A model generated the notes under the pieces. The model saw only the letters and a program-made list of their open reading frames with translations, ran no database searches and had not been told where the DNA came from. From Candidatus Competibacteraceae bacterium (lineage in GTDB: Bacteria; Pseudomonadota; Gammaproteobacteria; Competibacterales; Competibacteraceae): a stretch of DNA of 54,045 nucleotides. The stretch lies in contig RXIV01000014.1 of the NCBI GenBank assembly GCA_003989085.1, positions 1 through 54,045 on the forward strand, given 5' to 3'. Position 1 is the first letter of the stretch. The number at the start of each line of letters is the position of its first letter. The translations under genes were made by a program, and so were the position numbers. Below, in pieces: positions 44,742 through 53,007 of this stretch.

Positions 44742-45761
44742 TCAGCCGCACGCAGGCGACAGACTGTCCAGCGGCCAGCGCGGCAAGACCTCAACTGCGG
44801 CGGTTTCGCACTGACCCGCCGCCAGTCGCCGCCAACCGGCGTAGGCAATCATTGCGCCGTTGTCGGTGCAAAACTCCAGCCGAGGGTAATAAACCCGCCC
44901 GCCCCGTTCCGCCGCCAGTTCTCGTAACCTTTCCCGCAATCGTCGGTTCGCGCCGACCCCACCCGCAACCACCAGTCGCGCCAGTCCGGTCGCCTGCAAG
45001 GCCCGCTGGCACTTGATCGCCAAAGTGTCCACCACCGCTTCTTCAAAAGCGCGGGCCACATCAGCCTGATTTTCCGGGGTTGGCTCCAGCGCCCGCCATG
45101 CAGTGAGCGCAGCGGTTTTCAGCCCGCTAAAGCTGAAATCACAGCCGGGTCGATCGGTCATCGGTCGCGGAAAGGTAAAGCGGCGCGGATCGCCCTGCTC
45201 CGCCCGTTTCGCCAGCGCCGGCCCGCCCGGATACGGCAAGCCGAGCAACTTTGCGGTCTTATCGAAGGCTTCCCCAGCAGCGTCATCCACCGATTCGCCG
45301 AGGATTTGATAGCGGCCCACCCCGGCCACTCGCACCAGCAGGCTATGCCCGCCCGACACCAGCAGCGCCACAAACGGAAATTCGGGTGGCTCGGCTTCCA
45401 GCATCGGGGCCAGCAAATGTCCTTCCATGTGATGCACCCCAATCGCCGGGATATTCCATGTCCACGCCAAACTGCGTCCAATGGCCGCACCGACCAACAG
45501 CGCCCCGATCAATCCTGGCCCACGGGTGTAGGCTACGCCATCCACCGTCGCTGGTTTTAAATTGGCCTGCCGGAAAATCCCGCGCAGCAAGGGCAAGGTC
45601 TTGCGGATATGGTCGCGCGAAGCTAGTTCCGGCACCACGCCGCCATATTCAGCGTGAAGCGCAACCTGGCTGTGCAGCGCATGGGCCAGCAGACCGCGTT
45701 CGCTGTCATACAGCGCCAGGCCGGTTTCGTCACAGGACGTTTCAATACCCAGAATCAGCAT
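44742..45761 (-). CDS. tsaD: tRNA N6-threonylcarbamoyladenosine transferase TsaD
   Basis: 339 residues from the ATG at 45761; a TTG four codons earlier is less likely. TsaD, with TsaB and TsaE, attaches the threonylcarbamoyl group to A37 of ANN-decoding tRNAs. ASKHA-fold and metal-site motifs are intact: [42 protein letters not shown] (His pair), [35 protein letters not shown]. It is divergent from rpsU, the conserved gammaproteobacterial arrangement. Confidence 0.95.
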   Translation of the reverse strand: MLILGIETSCDETGLALYDSERGLLAHALHSQVALHAEYGGVVPELASRDHIRKTLPLLRGIFRQANLKPATVDGVAYTRGPGLIGALLVGAAIGRSLAWTWNIPAIGVHHMEGHLLAPMLEAEPPEFPFVALLVSGGHSLLVRVAGVGRYQILGESVDDAAGEAFDKTAKLLGLPYPGGPALAKRAEQGDPRRFTFPRPMTDRPGCDFSFSGLKTAALTAWRALEPTPENQADVARAFEEAVVDTLAIKCQRALQATGLARLVVAGGVGANRRLRERLRELAAERGGRVYYPRLEFCTDNGAMIAYAGWRRLAAGQCETAAVEVLPRWPLDSLSPACG

Positions 45762-45871
45762 AAAATTTGGCAACTTTGCATTTAGGGGGCAGGGTGACTA
45801 CACTTTACCGTTTTCCGATTATACAACCGGATATAACCCGTTCAGACCATGAAGAGTGAGGTAAAGGTTTA

Positions 45872-46087
45872 ATGCCTGCCGTGAAGATTAAGGAAAATGA
45901 ACCGTTTGATGTTGCATTGCGCCGCTTCAAACGCTCCTGTGAAAAAGCCGGCGTCCTGTCCGAGGTGCGCCGCCGCGAGTTTTACGAAAAACCCACCCAA
46001 GAGCGTAAACGCAAGCGGGCCGCTGCCGTCAAGCGGCATTTGAAGAAGCTTTCCAGGGAAGTCGCCCGCCGCACCCGCCTGTTCTGA
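45872..46087 (+). CDS. rpsU: Ribosomal protein S21
   Basis: 71 residues, the normal length. It joins the 30S subunit near the 3' end of 16S rRNA. The sequence [40 protein letters not shown] and a basic C-terminal helix ending in RTRLF is almost invariant in gammaproteobacteria. First gene of rpsU - yqeY-like - dnaG - rpoD; AAAGG precedes the start. Divergent from tsaD. Confidence 0.97.
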   Translation: MPAVKIKENEPFDVALRRFKRSCEKAGVLSEVRRREFYEKPTQERKRKRAAAVKRHLKKLSREVARRTRLF

Positions 46088-46129
46088 ATCGGCCTATCCC
46101 TCATTTTTTCCGCCCGCGAGCCTACCCGC

Positions 46130-46576
46130 ATGTCGCTTAGAGATCGTATTCAGGAAGACATGAAAACCGCCATGCGCGCCAGAGATAAAGATCGCCTTGG
46201 CGCCATCCGGCTGATCTTGGCCGCGATTAAACAGCGTGAGGTGGATGAGCGCATTACGCTCAGCGATGTGCAAACGCTCGCGGTGCTGGAAAAGATGATC
46301 AAGCAGCGCCGGGAATCGCTGACGCAATACCAGAACGCTGGCCGCGCCGATCTCGCCACACAGGAGGCGTTCGAGATTGACTTGATCCAGTCCTACCTGC
46401 CGGCGCCGCTGGACGATGCCGGAATCGAGGCGCTGATTGCGGAAGCCATTGCCGCAACCAACGCCCAGTCGGTGCGCGATATGGGCAAGGTCATGGCGAT
46501 CATCAAGGAACAGGCGCAGGGTCGGGCGGACATGGCCGCAGTCAGCGCCCGAATCAAGGCTCGCTTCGGCGGCTGA
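46130..46576 (+). CDS. yqeY: GatB/YqeY domain protein
   Basis: 148 residues made only of the YqeY domain, the tRNA-binding tail module also seen at the end of GatB. MSLRDRIQEDMKTAMRARDK, LGAIRLILAAIKQREVDERI and NAQSVRDMGKVMAIIKEQAQ are typical. The role of the free-standing protein is not settled; tRNA interaction is inferred from the GatB tail. It sits between rpsU (42 bases) and dnaG (72 bases), its usual place in gammaproteobacteria. Confidence 0.9.
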   Translation: MSLRDRIQEDMKTAMRARDKDRLGAIRLILAAIKQREVDERITLSDVQTLAVLEKMIKQRRESLTQYQNAGRADLATQEAFEIDLIQSYLPAPLDDAGIEALIAEAIAATNAQSVRDMGKVMAIIKEQAQGRADMAAVSARIKARFGG

Positions 46577-46648
46577 ATGCGTGACCGCCGACACCGATTA
46601 TTTCCCGACCGCTGACGACCGGGCGTTTCTCCACTAGGCTCTTAGGTT

Positions 46649-48406
46649 ATGGCTGGCCGCATACCCCAAGAGTTTCTCGATCAACTGCTCGCCCGGACGG
46701 ACCTTGTCGAGGTCATCAACATCCGGGTTCCGTTGCGTCGGGCCGGACGAGATTTTATAGCCTGCTGCCCGTTCCACACTGAAAAAACCCCTTCCTTTTC
46801 CGTCAGTCCCCAAAAACAGTTTTACTACTGCTTTGGCTGCGGCGCTCACGGCACTGCAATCAGTTTTCTTATGAGCTATGAGCGGCTGGAGTTCCTGGAT
46901 GCCGTAGAGGATTTAGCTCGACTGGCCGGCTTGGAGCTGCCCAAGACCAGCGGCCAAAACCCGCTCTCTACGCAACCGTTGCGCGACAGCCTGACCCAGG
47001 CCGACCGATTTTTCCGTCAGCAGTTGCGTGAGCATCCAGACCGGCAGCGGGCGGTGGACTATCTGCGCCGGCGTGGCTTGACCGGCCAGATTGCCGCCAC
47101 TTTTGGCATCGGCTACGCCCCGTCCGGTTGGGATAACCTGAGTCGGGCGTTACGGGGCGTCGGCATCGAAGCCCAACACCTGATGGATGCCGGCCTGGTC
47201 CACCGCGATGAACAAGGCCGGCTGCGCGACCGCTTCCGCGACCGCATCATCTTCCCAATCCGGGACCGCCGGGGTCGGGCAATCGCCTTCGGCGGGCGGG
47301 CGCTCAGCGACGAGGTAACGCCCAAGTACCTGAACTCCCCTGAAACACCGCTATTTCACAAAGGATCAGAGCTGTACGGCCTGTATGAAGCGCGAATTCG
47401 GCCTGGAGTCTTGCCGCAACTGCTGGTGGTGGAAGGCTACCTAGACGTGGTGGCGCTAGCCCAGCATGGAATTACTTACGCCGTGGCCACTCTCGGCACC
47501 GCTACGACTGCTGAACATGTTGAACGGCTGTTTCGCACCGTCAATACGCTGATCTTCTGTTTTGACGGCGACCGGGCCGGACGGGCGGCGGCTTGGCGGG
47601 CGCTGCTAGCGACGCTGCCGTTGCTCCGTGATGGCCGCCAGGTTGGGTTCCTGCACCTGCCGGAAGGCGACGATCCGGACACGCTGATACGCCGGGAAGG
47701 TCAGGCGGCATTCGAACAACGACTGACGCAAGCCATGCCGCTGGCCGATTACCTGTTCGCCGAATTACGGCTTCAAGCTAATCCAGATACGCTGACTGGT
47801 CGCGCCCAGCTGGCTGATCTGGCCGCGCCGTTGCTGGAAAAACTGCCCGAGGGTCATTTGCGCGATCTGATGGCGGAGCGGTTACGGCAGGAAGCTCAGT
47901 TGATCAACACCCGGCTGCGACCCCACCCGGTCAGAACTGCCCAGCCGGTCGACCATCATCTACGCTTGACCCGCACCCCGTTGCGCAAAGCGATTGCGCT
48001 GCTGCTGCACCGACCGGATCTGGCGCGACTGGCGCTGGCCGATGACGCGATTCGGATTGACGACGCCGAGCCGGGGCTGAAGTTACTGGCGGAACTAACG
48101 AGAGCGCTGAACGCCAATCCCGGTTTGAGCATCGCTGCGTTACTGGAGCGTTATCGGAGTACTCGCGAAGGTTCGATTCTGGAGCAATTAGCGCAGTGGC
48201 GGCCCGAAGGGCCTGATGAGGATTACCAGTTTGAAGCTGAATTCGCTGATATCCTTTCTTATTTGCGGCGGCGCGATAACTTGCGGCGGCGCGACGATCC
48301 GGACAAGCGGTTACTGGAAACCCTACTGCGGCGTAGTACGCCACGCACACTGAGCGCCGAAGAACGAGAGACATTGCGGAACCTTGGCAAGTCGAAAAAA
48401 GTCTAA
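46649..48406 (+). CDS. dnaG: DNA primase
   Basis: 585 residues, normal for DnaG. It makes RNA primers for replication forks. The CHC2 zinc site is Cys40, His43, Cys61, Cys64 (CCPFHTEKTPSFSVSPQ, YCFGCGAHG). The TOPRIM polymerase core has VVEGYLDVVALAQHG and FDGDRAGRAAAWRAL with the metal-binding acids. The C-terminal 150 residues form the helicase-binding domain (helical). Between yqeY-like and rpoD. Confidence 0.96.
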   Translation: MAGRIPQEFLDQLLARTDLVEVINIRVPLRRAGRDFIACCPFHTEKTPSFSVSPQKQFYYCFGCGAHGTAISFLMSYERLEFLDAVEDLARLAGLELPKTSGQNPLSTQPLRDSLTQADRFFRQQLREHPDRQRAVDYLRRRGLTGQIAATFGIGYAPSGWDNLSRALRGVGIEAQHLMDAGLVHRDEQGRLRDRFRDRIIFPIRDRRGRAIAFGGRALSDEVTPKYLNSPETPLFHKGSELYGLYEARIRPGVLPQLLVVEGYLDVVALAQHGITYAVATLGTATTAEHVERLFRTVNTLIFCFDGDRAGRAAAWRALLATLPLLRDGRQVGFLHLPEGDDPDTLIRREGQAAFEQRLTQAMPLADYLFAELRLQANPDTLTGRAQLADLAAPLLEKLPEGHLRDLMAERLRQEAQLINTRLRPHPVRTAQPVDHHLRLTRTPLRKAIALLLHRPDLARLALADDAIRIDDAEPGLKLLAELTRALNANPGLSIAALLERYRSTREGSILEQLAQWRPEGPDEDYQFEAEFADILSYLRRRDNLRRRDDPDKRLLETLLRRSTPRTLSAEERETLRNLGKSKKV

Positions 48407-48480
48407 TTAAATGATTTTCGTCAGACGCTGATTTAGTTATTGTGCTATCATTAATAGTTTATCTTTGACGTGGACAGGTC

Positions 48481-50349
48481 ATGAATGAGCCGCAACAATC
48501 ACAGTTAAAGAAATTGATCGCCCGCGGCAAGGAGAAGGGTTTCCTGACCTATGCCGAGGTGAACGACCATCTGCCTGATGATATCGTCGATCCAGATCAG
48601 ATCGAGGATATTATCTCAATGATCAATGATATGGGCATTGAGGTGCATGAGTTTGCTCCCGATGCCGAAACTTTGCTGCTCAATGAAAACCCGGCGAATG
48701 CCGACGATGATGTTGTTGCCGAGGAAGCCGCCGCTGCGCTGGCGGCAGTGGATAGTGAATTTGGTCGCACTACTGACCCGGTGCGCATGTACATGCGTGA
48801 AATGGGCACGGTGGATCTGTTGACCCGTGATGGCGAGATCCAAATCGCCAAACGGATTGAGGAAGGCATGGGTCAAGTGCTGTCCGCACTGGCTGGTTAC
48901 CCGCTCAGCATCGGCGAACTGTTACGGCTTTATGATTCGATCAGCGAGAACGGCGCCCGACTGGCGGATGTGATCAGCGGTTTCAAAGATGTTGAGGAAA
49001 TCGCGTTGCCCTTGCCGGATGTCGAACTGCTTCTAGCGGCGGATGATCCGGACGCTGTAGTCGTTGGTGACGAGCCGGTGGTCAGTGACAGTGAGGATGA
49101 GGACGAAGATGGCGCCCAAACCACCGTTGAAAATGGCCCTGATCCGGAAGAAACCGCCCGCCGTTTTCTAGATTTGCGTACTCTCTATGAGCAGACGCTA
49201 AGCAGCGTGGATGAATTGGGAGCACAACATTCACAAACCCAGGTGCTGCGCCAACAACTGAGCGAACGCTTTTTGCAGTTCCGACTAGTGCCGAAGACCC
49301 TGGATCACCTCATTGCCTGCCTGCATGAAACGGCTGAACGCATCCGCGCCCATGAAAAGGCGATCATGCAGGTCTGCGTCTATAAAGCGCAGATGCCGCG
49401 CAAAACCTTTATTACTTCGTTCCCGCAGAATGAAACCCGGCTTGAGTGGGTAGGCGAGCAGATTCAATCGGGCCGAAAGTACGCAACCGCACTAGCTGGA
49501 TACCGTGAAGAAATCGCGACAGCGCAGCGACGCCTACAAGCCATTGAACGCGAAACGCGGCTATCCATTCACGAAATCAAGGATATCAACCGCCACATGT
49601 CGATAGGCGAGGCCAAGGCCCGTCGCGCCAAAAAGGAAATGGTGGAGGCTAATTTGCGGCTGGTGATTTCCATTGCCAAGAAGTACACCAATCGGGGCTT
49701 GCAATTTCTCGATCTTATTCAAGAAGGCAACATTGGCCTGATGAAAGCGGTGGACAAATTCGAGTACCGGCGTGGTTACAAATTCTCAACTTATGCAACC
49801 TGGTGGATCCGCCAGGCAATCACTCGATCCATCGCCGATCAAGCTCGGACGATCCGTATTCCAGTCCACATGATCGAGACCATTAACAAGCTGAACCGGA
49901 TTTCCCGGCAAATGTTGCAGGAGATGGGCCGCGAACCGAACCCGGAGGAACTGGCCCGACGCATGGAAATGCCTGAAGACAAAGTGCGTAAGGTCTTGAA
50001 GATTGCCAAGGAACCGATTTCGATGGAGACGCCTATTGGCGATGACGAGGATTCGCATATTGGCGATTTCATCGAAGATGGCAATGTGATGTCGCCGGTC
50101 GAGGCTGCCACCGTCGAAGGCTTGCGTGAGGCTACTCGCGAGGTGCTGGGAACGTTGACCCCGCGTGAGGCTAAGGTGCTGCGGATGCGGTTTGGCATCG
50201 ATATGCCCACCGATCACACGTTGGAGGAAGTCGGCAAGCAATTTGATGTGACCCGGGAACGCATCCGCCAGATCGAAGCCAAGGCTTTGCGAAAGCTGCG
50301 GCACCCCAATCGCTCGGAACAGTTGCGCAGTTTTCTGGATCTGGAATAA
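48481..50349 (+). CDS. rpoD: RNA polymerase sigma-70 factor RpoD
   Basis: 622 residues, primary sigma factor. Region 1.1 at the start ([20 protein letters not shown]), region 1.2 ([20 protein letters not shown]), an acidic non-conserved stretch (about 190-225), region 2 with [20 protein letters not shown] for -10 recognition, region 3, and region 4 [20 protein letters not shown] for -35 recognition. All regions are intact. Follows dnaG by 74 bases. A GC-rich hairpin at 50395-50416 lies downstream. Confidence 0.97.
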   Translation: MNEPQQSQLKKLIARGKEKGFLTYAEVNDHLPDDIVDPDQIEDIISMINDMGIEVHEFAPDAETLLLNENPANADDDVVAEEAAAALAAVDSEFGRTTDPVRMYMREMGTVDLLTRDGEIQIAKRIEEGMGQVLSALAGYPLSIGELLRLYDSISENGARLADVISGFKDVEEIALPLPDVELLLAADDPDAVVVGDEPVVSDSEDEDEDGAQTTVENGPDPEETARRFLDLRTLYEQTLSSVDELGAQHSQTQVLRQQLSERFLQFRLVPKTLDHLIACLHETAERIRAHEKAIMQVCVYKAQMPRKTFITSFPQNETRLEWVGEQIQSGRKYATALAGYREEIATAQRRLQAIERETRLSIHEIKDINRHMSIGEAKARRAKKEMVEANLRLVISIAKKYTNRGLQFLDLIQEGNIGLMKAVDKFEYRRGYKFSTYATWWIRQAITRSIADQARTIRIPVHMIETINKLNRISRQMLQEMGREPNPEELARRMEMPEDKVRKVLKIAKEPISMETPIGDDEDSHIGDFIEDGNVMSPVEAATVEGLREATREVLGTLTPREAKVLRMRFGIDMPTDHTLEEVGKQFDVTRERIRQIEAKALRKLRHPNRSEQLRSFLDLE

Positions 50350-50394
50350 TCGGGCTGAGAATTACAGCCACCATCAAACTCCAGTTCTGTTAAA

Positions 50395-50416
50395 CCCTGG
50401 CGTTGTCTCGCCAGGG
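50395..50416 (+). terminator. Hairpin downstream of rpoD
   Basis: CCCTGGCG/CGCCAGGG (50395-50402 with 50409-50416, 6-base loop) lies 46 bases after the rpoD stop and 34 before the tRNA. The sequence after it, CCAAAGTTACC, has no T-run, so strength is uncertain. Confidence 0.5.
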
Positions 50417-50449
50417 CCAAAGTTACCTACCTGAAATCATCCACGTTCA

Positions 50450-50522
50450 GGGCCCTTAGCTCAACGGTCAGAGCAGGGGACTCATAATCCCTTGGTTGTA
50501 GGTTCGAATCCTACAGGGCCCA
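50450..50522 (+). tRNA. tRNA with CAT anticodon (Ile2 or Met)
   Basis: Cloverleaf: acceptor GGGCCCT/AGGGCCC, D-stem GCTC/GAGC, anticodon stem GGGGA/TCCCT with loop CTCATAA (anticodon CAT), T-stem GTAGG/CCTAC with loop TTCGAAT, discriminator A. CCA is not encoded. The body resembles the ileX type read by lysidine-modified tRNA-Ile, common after rpoD in gammaproteobacteria, but elongator Met cannot be excluded. The 3' end is the probable attachment site of the element that begins next to it. Confidence 0.93.
50505..50522. other. Probable attL core in tRNA 3' end
   Basis: The T-arm and acceptor end of the tRNA abut the integrase gene 17 bases away. Tyrosine recombinases of this kind usually use a tRNA 3' end as the crossover site. 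The partner attR lies outside the window, so the exact core cannot be fixed. Confidence 0.55.
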
Positions 50523-50538
50523 ATTTAAAATCAAGCCC

Positions 50539-51585
50539 TTAGCCACTATTGGCGATGGCTTTTTTTTCGGGTGTGCCGGGATTTGTGCGGATTATTCTTG
50601 GCTTGGCAATCCGCTCGGCATATTCCGCCAAGTGGTCTGCGCCTAAATGGGCGTATCTCAGCACCATGTCCAGCGTCGCCCATCCCCCCAGTTCTTGAAG
50701 CACATTGAGCGGTGTTCCGGCCTGAACGTGCCAACTCGCCCAGGTATGCCGCAAGTCATGCCAGCGAAAGTTCTCAATTCCTGCCCTGATCAGCGCCTTC
50801 CGCCAAGCGTGGTTATTCGCCCGAGTCACGGGGTTTCCCTCGTATACAAACACTCGCGTTGAATGCTGGCCCTGTTGTTCACGCAACACCACGATAGCTT
50901 GCGCATTGAGCGGTACTGCAATCGCTCGCCGCTGGCCCTTGGCTTGATCAACATGAATCCATGCCCGGCGTTGTTCAAGATCAACCTGTTTCCATTCCAG
51001 TTCCACCACATTCATTTCCCGCAAACCAGTGGCTAAACTGAAACGCACCATCGCCGCGAGGTGGCCGGGCAGTTCTATCAGCAACCGAACTGCCTCGTCG
51101 TGGGTCAGCCAGCGGATTCTGCGCTTTGGTTCAGGCAGCAATCGTACCGCCGGAACGGTGTCGATCCAGTCCCATTCTTTGCGGGCGGTGTTGAGGATGC
51201 CGCGAATCACTGCCAGCATCCGATTAACCGTTGCGGGGGCCACGTCGGTTTTGATCCGGGCTTGTGTCAGTCGATCCAGTACATCACGGTCAATCTGCTC
51301 CAGTGTCAAGAGGCCAAGGATGGGATCGGCTTGGCGTAAATGCTGCTTTATGTTGGGTAGCCATCGGCTGTGCGGGTGTTCTTCCAGCCAGCGGACGACA
51401 GCCTGTTGCCATGTATATCTTGGCCGCTCGCCTAATTTGACTTGTCGCCAGCATTCCGCTTTGCGGGTGTCGTGGTATTCCTGGGCTTGGCGACGGTCGG
51501 CAGTGCCAGTAGTTTCCCGTAGTTCTCGGCCGTCTGGCGTGGTGAAGCGCATCCACCAGACGTTACCGCGTTTGTAGAGTGACAT
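50539..51585 (-). CDS. Phage-type tyrosine recombinase (integrase)
   Basis: 348 residues. Catalytic set: Arg189 (ATGLREMNVVELEW), His276 and Arg279 (HDLRH), Tyr311 (VLRYAHL); the second His position is Trp302 (LGGWATLD), a common variant in phage integrases. The N-terminal 60 residues carry the arm-binding type (MSLYKRGNVWWMRFTTPDGR). AGGAG lies eight bases before the ATG. It should catalyse site-specific integration and excision at the neighbouring tRNA. The gene's 3' end faces the tRNA. Its start lies inside the excisionase-like gene, overlapping it by 154 bases in a different frame. Confidence 0.92.
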   Translation of the reverse strand: MSLYKRGNVWWMRFTTPDGRELRETTGTADRRQAQEYHDTRKAECWRQVKLGERPRYTWQQAVVRWLEEHPHSRWLPNIKQHLRQADPILGLLTLEQIDRDVLDRLTQARIKTDVAPATVNRMLAVIRGILNTARKEWDWIDTVPAVRLLPEPKRRIRWLTHDEAVRLLIELPGHLAAMVRFSLATGLREMNVVELEWKQVDLEQRRAWIHVDQAKGQRRAIAVPLNAQAIVVLREQQGQHSTRVFVYEGNPVTRANNHAWRKALIRAGIENFRWHDLRHTWASWHVQAGTPLNVLQELGGWATLDMVLRYAHLGADHLAEYAERIAKPRIIRTNPGTPEKKAIANSG

Positions 51586-51785
51586 TTCTCATTCTCCTGC
51601 GCCGGTCGCGCCTGTGGAGTATGGTTGACCCAGTTCGTCACGGCGAGGGCGGGAATCAGGACGCGCCGCCCTACTTTTACGAGGGGGAACGCGCCTGATT
51701 TGGCGAGGCGGCGAACGGTCTTGATGCTGATACCGCCGAGTTGGCGGGCGGCTTCATCGAGATTCCAGAGCAGGGCGTCAGGCAT
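51432..51785 (-). CDS. Excisionase-like HTH protein
   Basis: 117 residues. The first 60 form a winged helix-turn-helix of the excisionase/MerR-like helix_17 type: LWNLDEAARQLGGISIKTVR, then KSGAFPLVKVGRRVLIPALA. It probably binds attachment-site DNA and steers excision by the integrase. The C-terminal 50 residues overlap the integrase start and are low in structure; the functional domain may end earlier. Its ATG overlaps the stop of another open frame in the reverse-strand leader (51778-51786). Confidence 0.72.
   Translation of the reverse strand: MPDALLWNLDEAARQLGGISIKTVRRLAKSGAFPLVKVGRRVLIPALAVTNWVNHTPQARPAQENEKCHSTNAVTSGGCASPRQTAENYGKLLALPTVAKPRNTTTPAKRNAGDKSN
51599..51611. other. Hairpin directly before the integrase ribosome site
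   Basis: GCGC CGGTC GCGC (51599-51611) on the plus strand, read as GCGC GACCG GCGC on the minus strand, followed there by AGGAGAA. It resembles the hairpins at 51935-51950 and 52985-53000 in position, less so in sequence. Confidence 0.35.
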
Positions 51786-51800
51786 GATCGAAGAGGTCTC

Positions 51801-51920
51801 TCAGTGCGAGGGGCCGGCGCCGGGTTTCATAGGCGGTCTGCTGGTGGTGCTCAGCGTCGCGGCGCGGATGGCTTGCCAGTCTTTCGGATACCTTTGCTTG
51901 TTCTCGGCCTTTATCGGCAT
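51801..51920 (-). pseudogene. Short ORF resembling the start of an HNH endonuclease
   Basis: 39 codons with AGGAG nine bases before the ATG. The first 22 residues, MPIKAENKQRYPKDWQAIRA, resemble the N-terminus of phage HNH endonucleases (M-P-I-x-x-E-N-x-x-R-Y-P-x-D-W-x-x-I). The rest (SRPPMKPGAGPSH) does not continue into the Cys-rich HNH core, so a deletion or recombination junction is likely. In another minus-strand frame the same bases stay open for about 67 codons and end at the excisionase start, but without a start codon. The family call rests on memory of the N-terminal pattern only. Confidence 0.35.
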
Positions 51921-51934
51921 AGTGCTGTTCTCCT

Positions 51935-51950
51935 GTGCCGTCCGTGGCAC
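51935..51950. repeat. Island hairpin copy 1 (upstream of small ORF)
   Basis: GTGCC-GTCCGT-GGCAC: 5-bp stem, 6-base loop. Copy 2 at 52985-53000 has the same loop and a compensatory pair change. On the minus strand it is directly followed by AGGAG and the short ORF. Confidence 0.6.
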
Positions 51951-51958
51951 TTGGTGTA

Positions 51959-52150
51959 TTAGTCGATCCAAACCTGTTCTCCTACCTGTGGGATGTCATA
52001 TTTTGCGTAGCGGGTGATGGTGACTGGTTCGCCGGTTTCGGCTTCCAGTTCATCTGAACGGTGTAGCGCTTTCTTTGCTTCGCAAAGCTCTACGATGCGC
52101 CAGCATCCGGTAGTTCTGTCATACTGCGCAAGTCCTGAACATTCGTTCAT
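51959..52150 (-). CDS. Small phage hypothetical protein, 63 residues
   Basis: Begins at the ATG at 52150 with AGGAGAG upstream, overlapping the RecE-like stop by 4 bases (translation coupling). The protein has alternating strand and helix segments (RTTGCWRIVELCEAKKALHR) and an acidic middle. No family is recognised. Its position inside an early phage recombination cluster suggests a small regulatory or accessory factor, which is inference. Confidence 0.55.
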   Translation of the reverse strand: MNECSGLAQYDRTTGCWRIVELCEAKKALHRSDELEAETGEPVTITRYAKYDIPQVGEQVWID

Positions 52151-52965
52151 AGTTCTAGCTCTCCTACTGGTAAGTTGATTTGCTGGTTGTTCTGATTCAT
52201 CGGCATGAAATTCATCATCAGTGGGTCATCTTCCATGTCGGGCGTCATCGGCTCGGCCTCCGGCCATTCGTTTTTCAACCAGCAGTCATCAAAGCGTTGT
52301 AGCGCCGATTGGTATTGCTCTCGGCCTTCTTGTAGTTCCAGGGGGGACATTTCAAACACGGACATTGGGTACGGCTCGCACGTTTGTACAAAAATGAAGT
52401 GAACAGACTGTGAAGTGGACAAGTCGGCATAAAATGCAGCGGATAGCGGATAGTGGTAGCGCTGCATTGTGGTCTTAATCTGGTTAATATCGTGAATGGT
52501 CTTTAATTCGCCAACCAAGCGTTGATTCTCGTGATGAATGTCAAGGCGGGCCTTCAATGGCAATAAGCCGTGTCCACGTTCCTGAATGATGGTCTTTTCC
52601 TTCTGTCCGCCAGTCAATAATCGTTTTGCGTCGGGATTGGCTTTCATCGCGGACACTATGGCTTGTGCGCGCTCAAATTCATCTGGCGTGATGATGATTC
52701 GTCCGGTGGCGGCCAGTTCGGCATAACGGGCTTTTCCGGCTTTGGTGCGCCGCTCGTAGCTGAAAATGATAAATTCCTCGCTTAATTGCAGTGGCGTCAA
52801 GGCCAGGCAATGTACCAAGGTTCCAAACTGCATGGCCTTTGTGCTTTCATTCACTTGCCGTTGCGGGTCAATGTGTGTCCAGTAGCATTCTGCGGGGGAT
52901 TTCAGCATCGTTTTCAGCCAGTGCGATGATATGCAGGGCATTTCTTGATAGGTCGCGTTATCCAT
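52147..52965 (-). CDS. RecE/exonuclease VIII-like PD-(D/E)XK nuclease
   Basis: 272 residues. The nuclease core is visible: GTLVHCLAL (helix after the N-terminal MQFG), Asp142 in KARLDIHHEN, and Glu153-x-Lys155 in GELKT. These fit the exonuclease VIII (RecE) C-terminal nuclease type encoded by many temperate phages, a 5'-to-3' double-strand DNA exonuclease that works with a RecT-type annealing protein. RecT is not in the window but could lie beyond its right edge. GGAG precedes the ATG. The C-terminal tail is Met/Asn/Gln-rich. Confidence 0.78.
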   Translation of the reverse strand: MDNATYQEMPCISSHWLKTMLKSPAECYWTHIDPQRQVNESTKAMQFGTLVHCLALTPLQLSEEFIIFSYERRTKAGKARYAELAATGRIIITPDEFERAQAIVSAMKANPDAKRLLTGGQKEKTIIQERGHGLLPLKARLDIHHENQRLVGELKTIHDINQIKTTMQRYHYPLSAAFYADLSTSQSVHFIFVQTCEPYPMSVFEMSPLELQEGREQYQSALQRFDDCWLKNEWPEAEPMTPDMEDDPLMMNFMPMNQNNQQINLPVGELEL

Positions 52966-52984
52966 TTCAGCATCTCCAGCGATT

Positions 52985-53000
52985 GCGCCGTCCGTGGCGC
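52985..53000. repeat. Island hairpin copy 2 (upstream of RecE-like gene)
   Basis: GCGCC-GTCCGT-GGCGC, same loop as copy 1 with one base pair changed on both sides. It lies between the coiled-coil gene stop and the RecE-like ribosome site on the minus strand. Confidence 0.6.
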
Positions 53001-53007
53001 GGGTTAG

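Noticed and set aside
45774..45871. Sigma-70 promoter for rpsU
   Set aside because: TATAAC- and TATACA-like boxes exist, but no -35 box lies at 16-18 bases from either, so I do not place a promoter.
50450..50522. Elongator tRNA-Met as the only reading
   Set aside because: The CAT anticodon is also used by lysidine tRNA-Ile; body resemblance slightly favours Ile2, so the call is left open.
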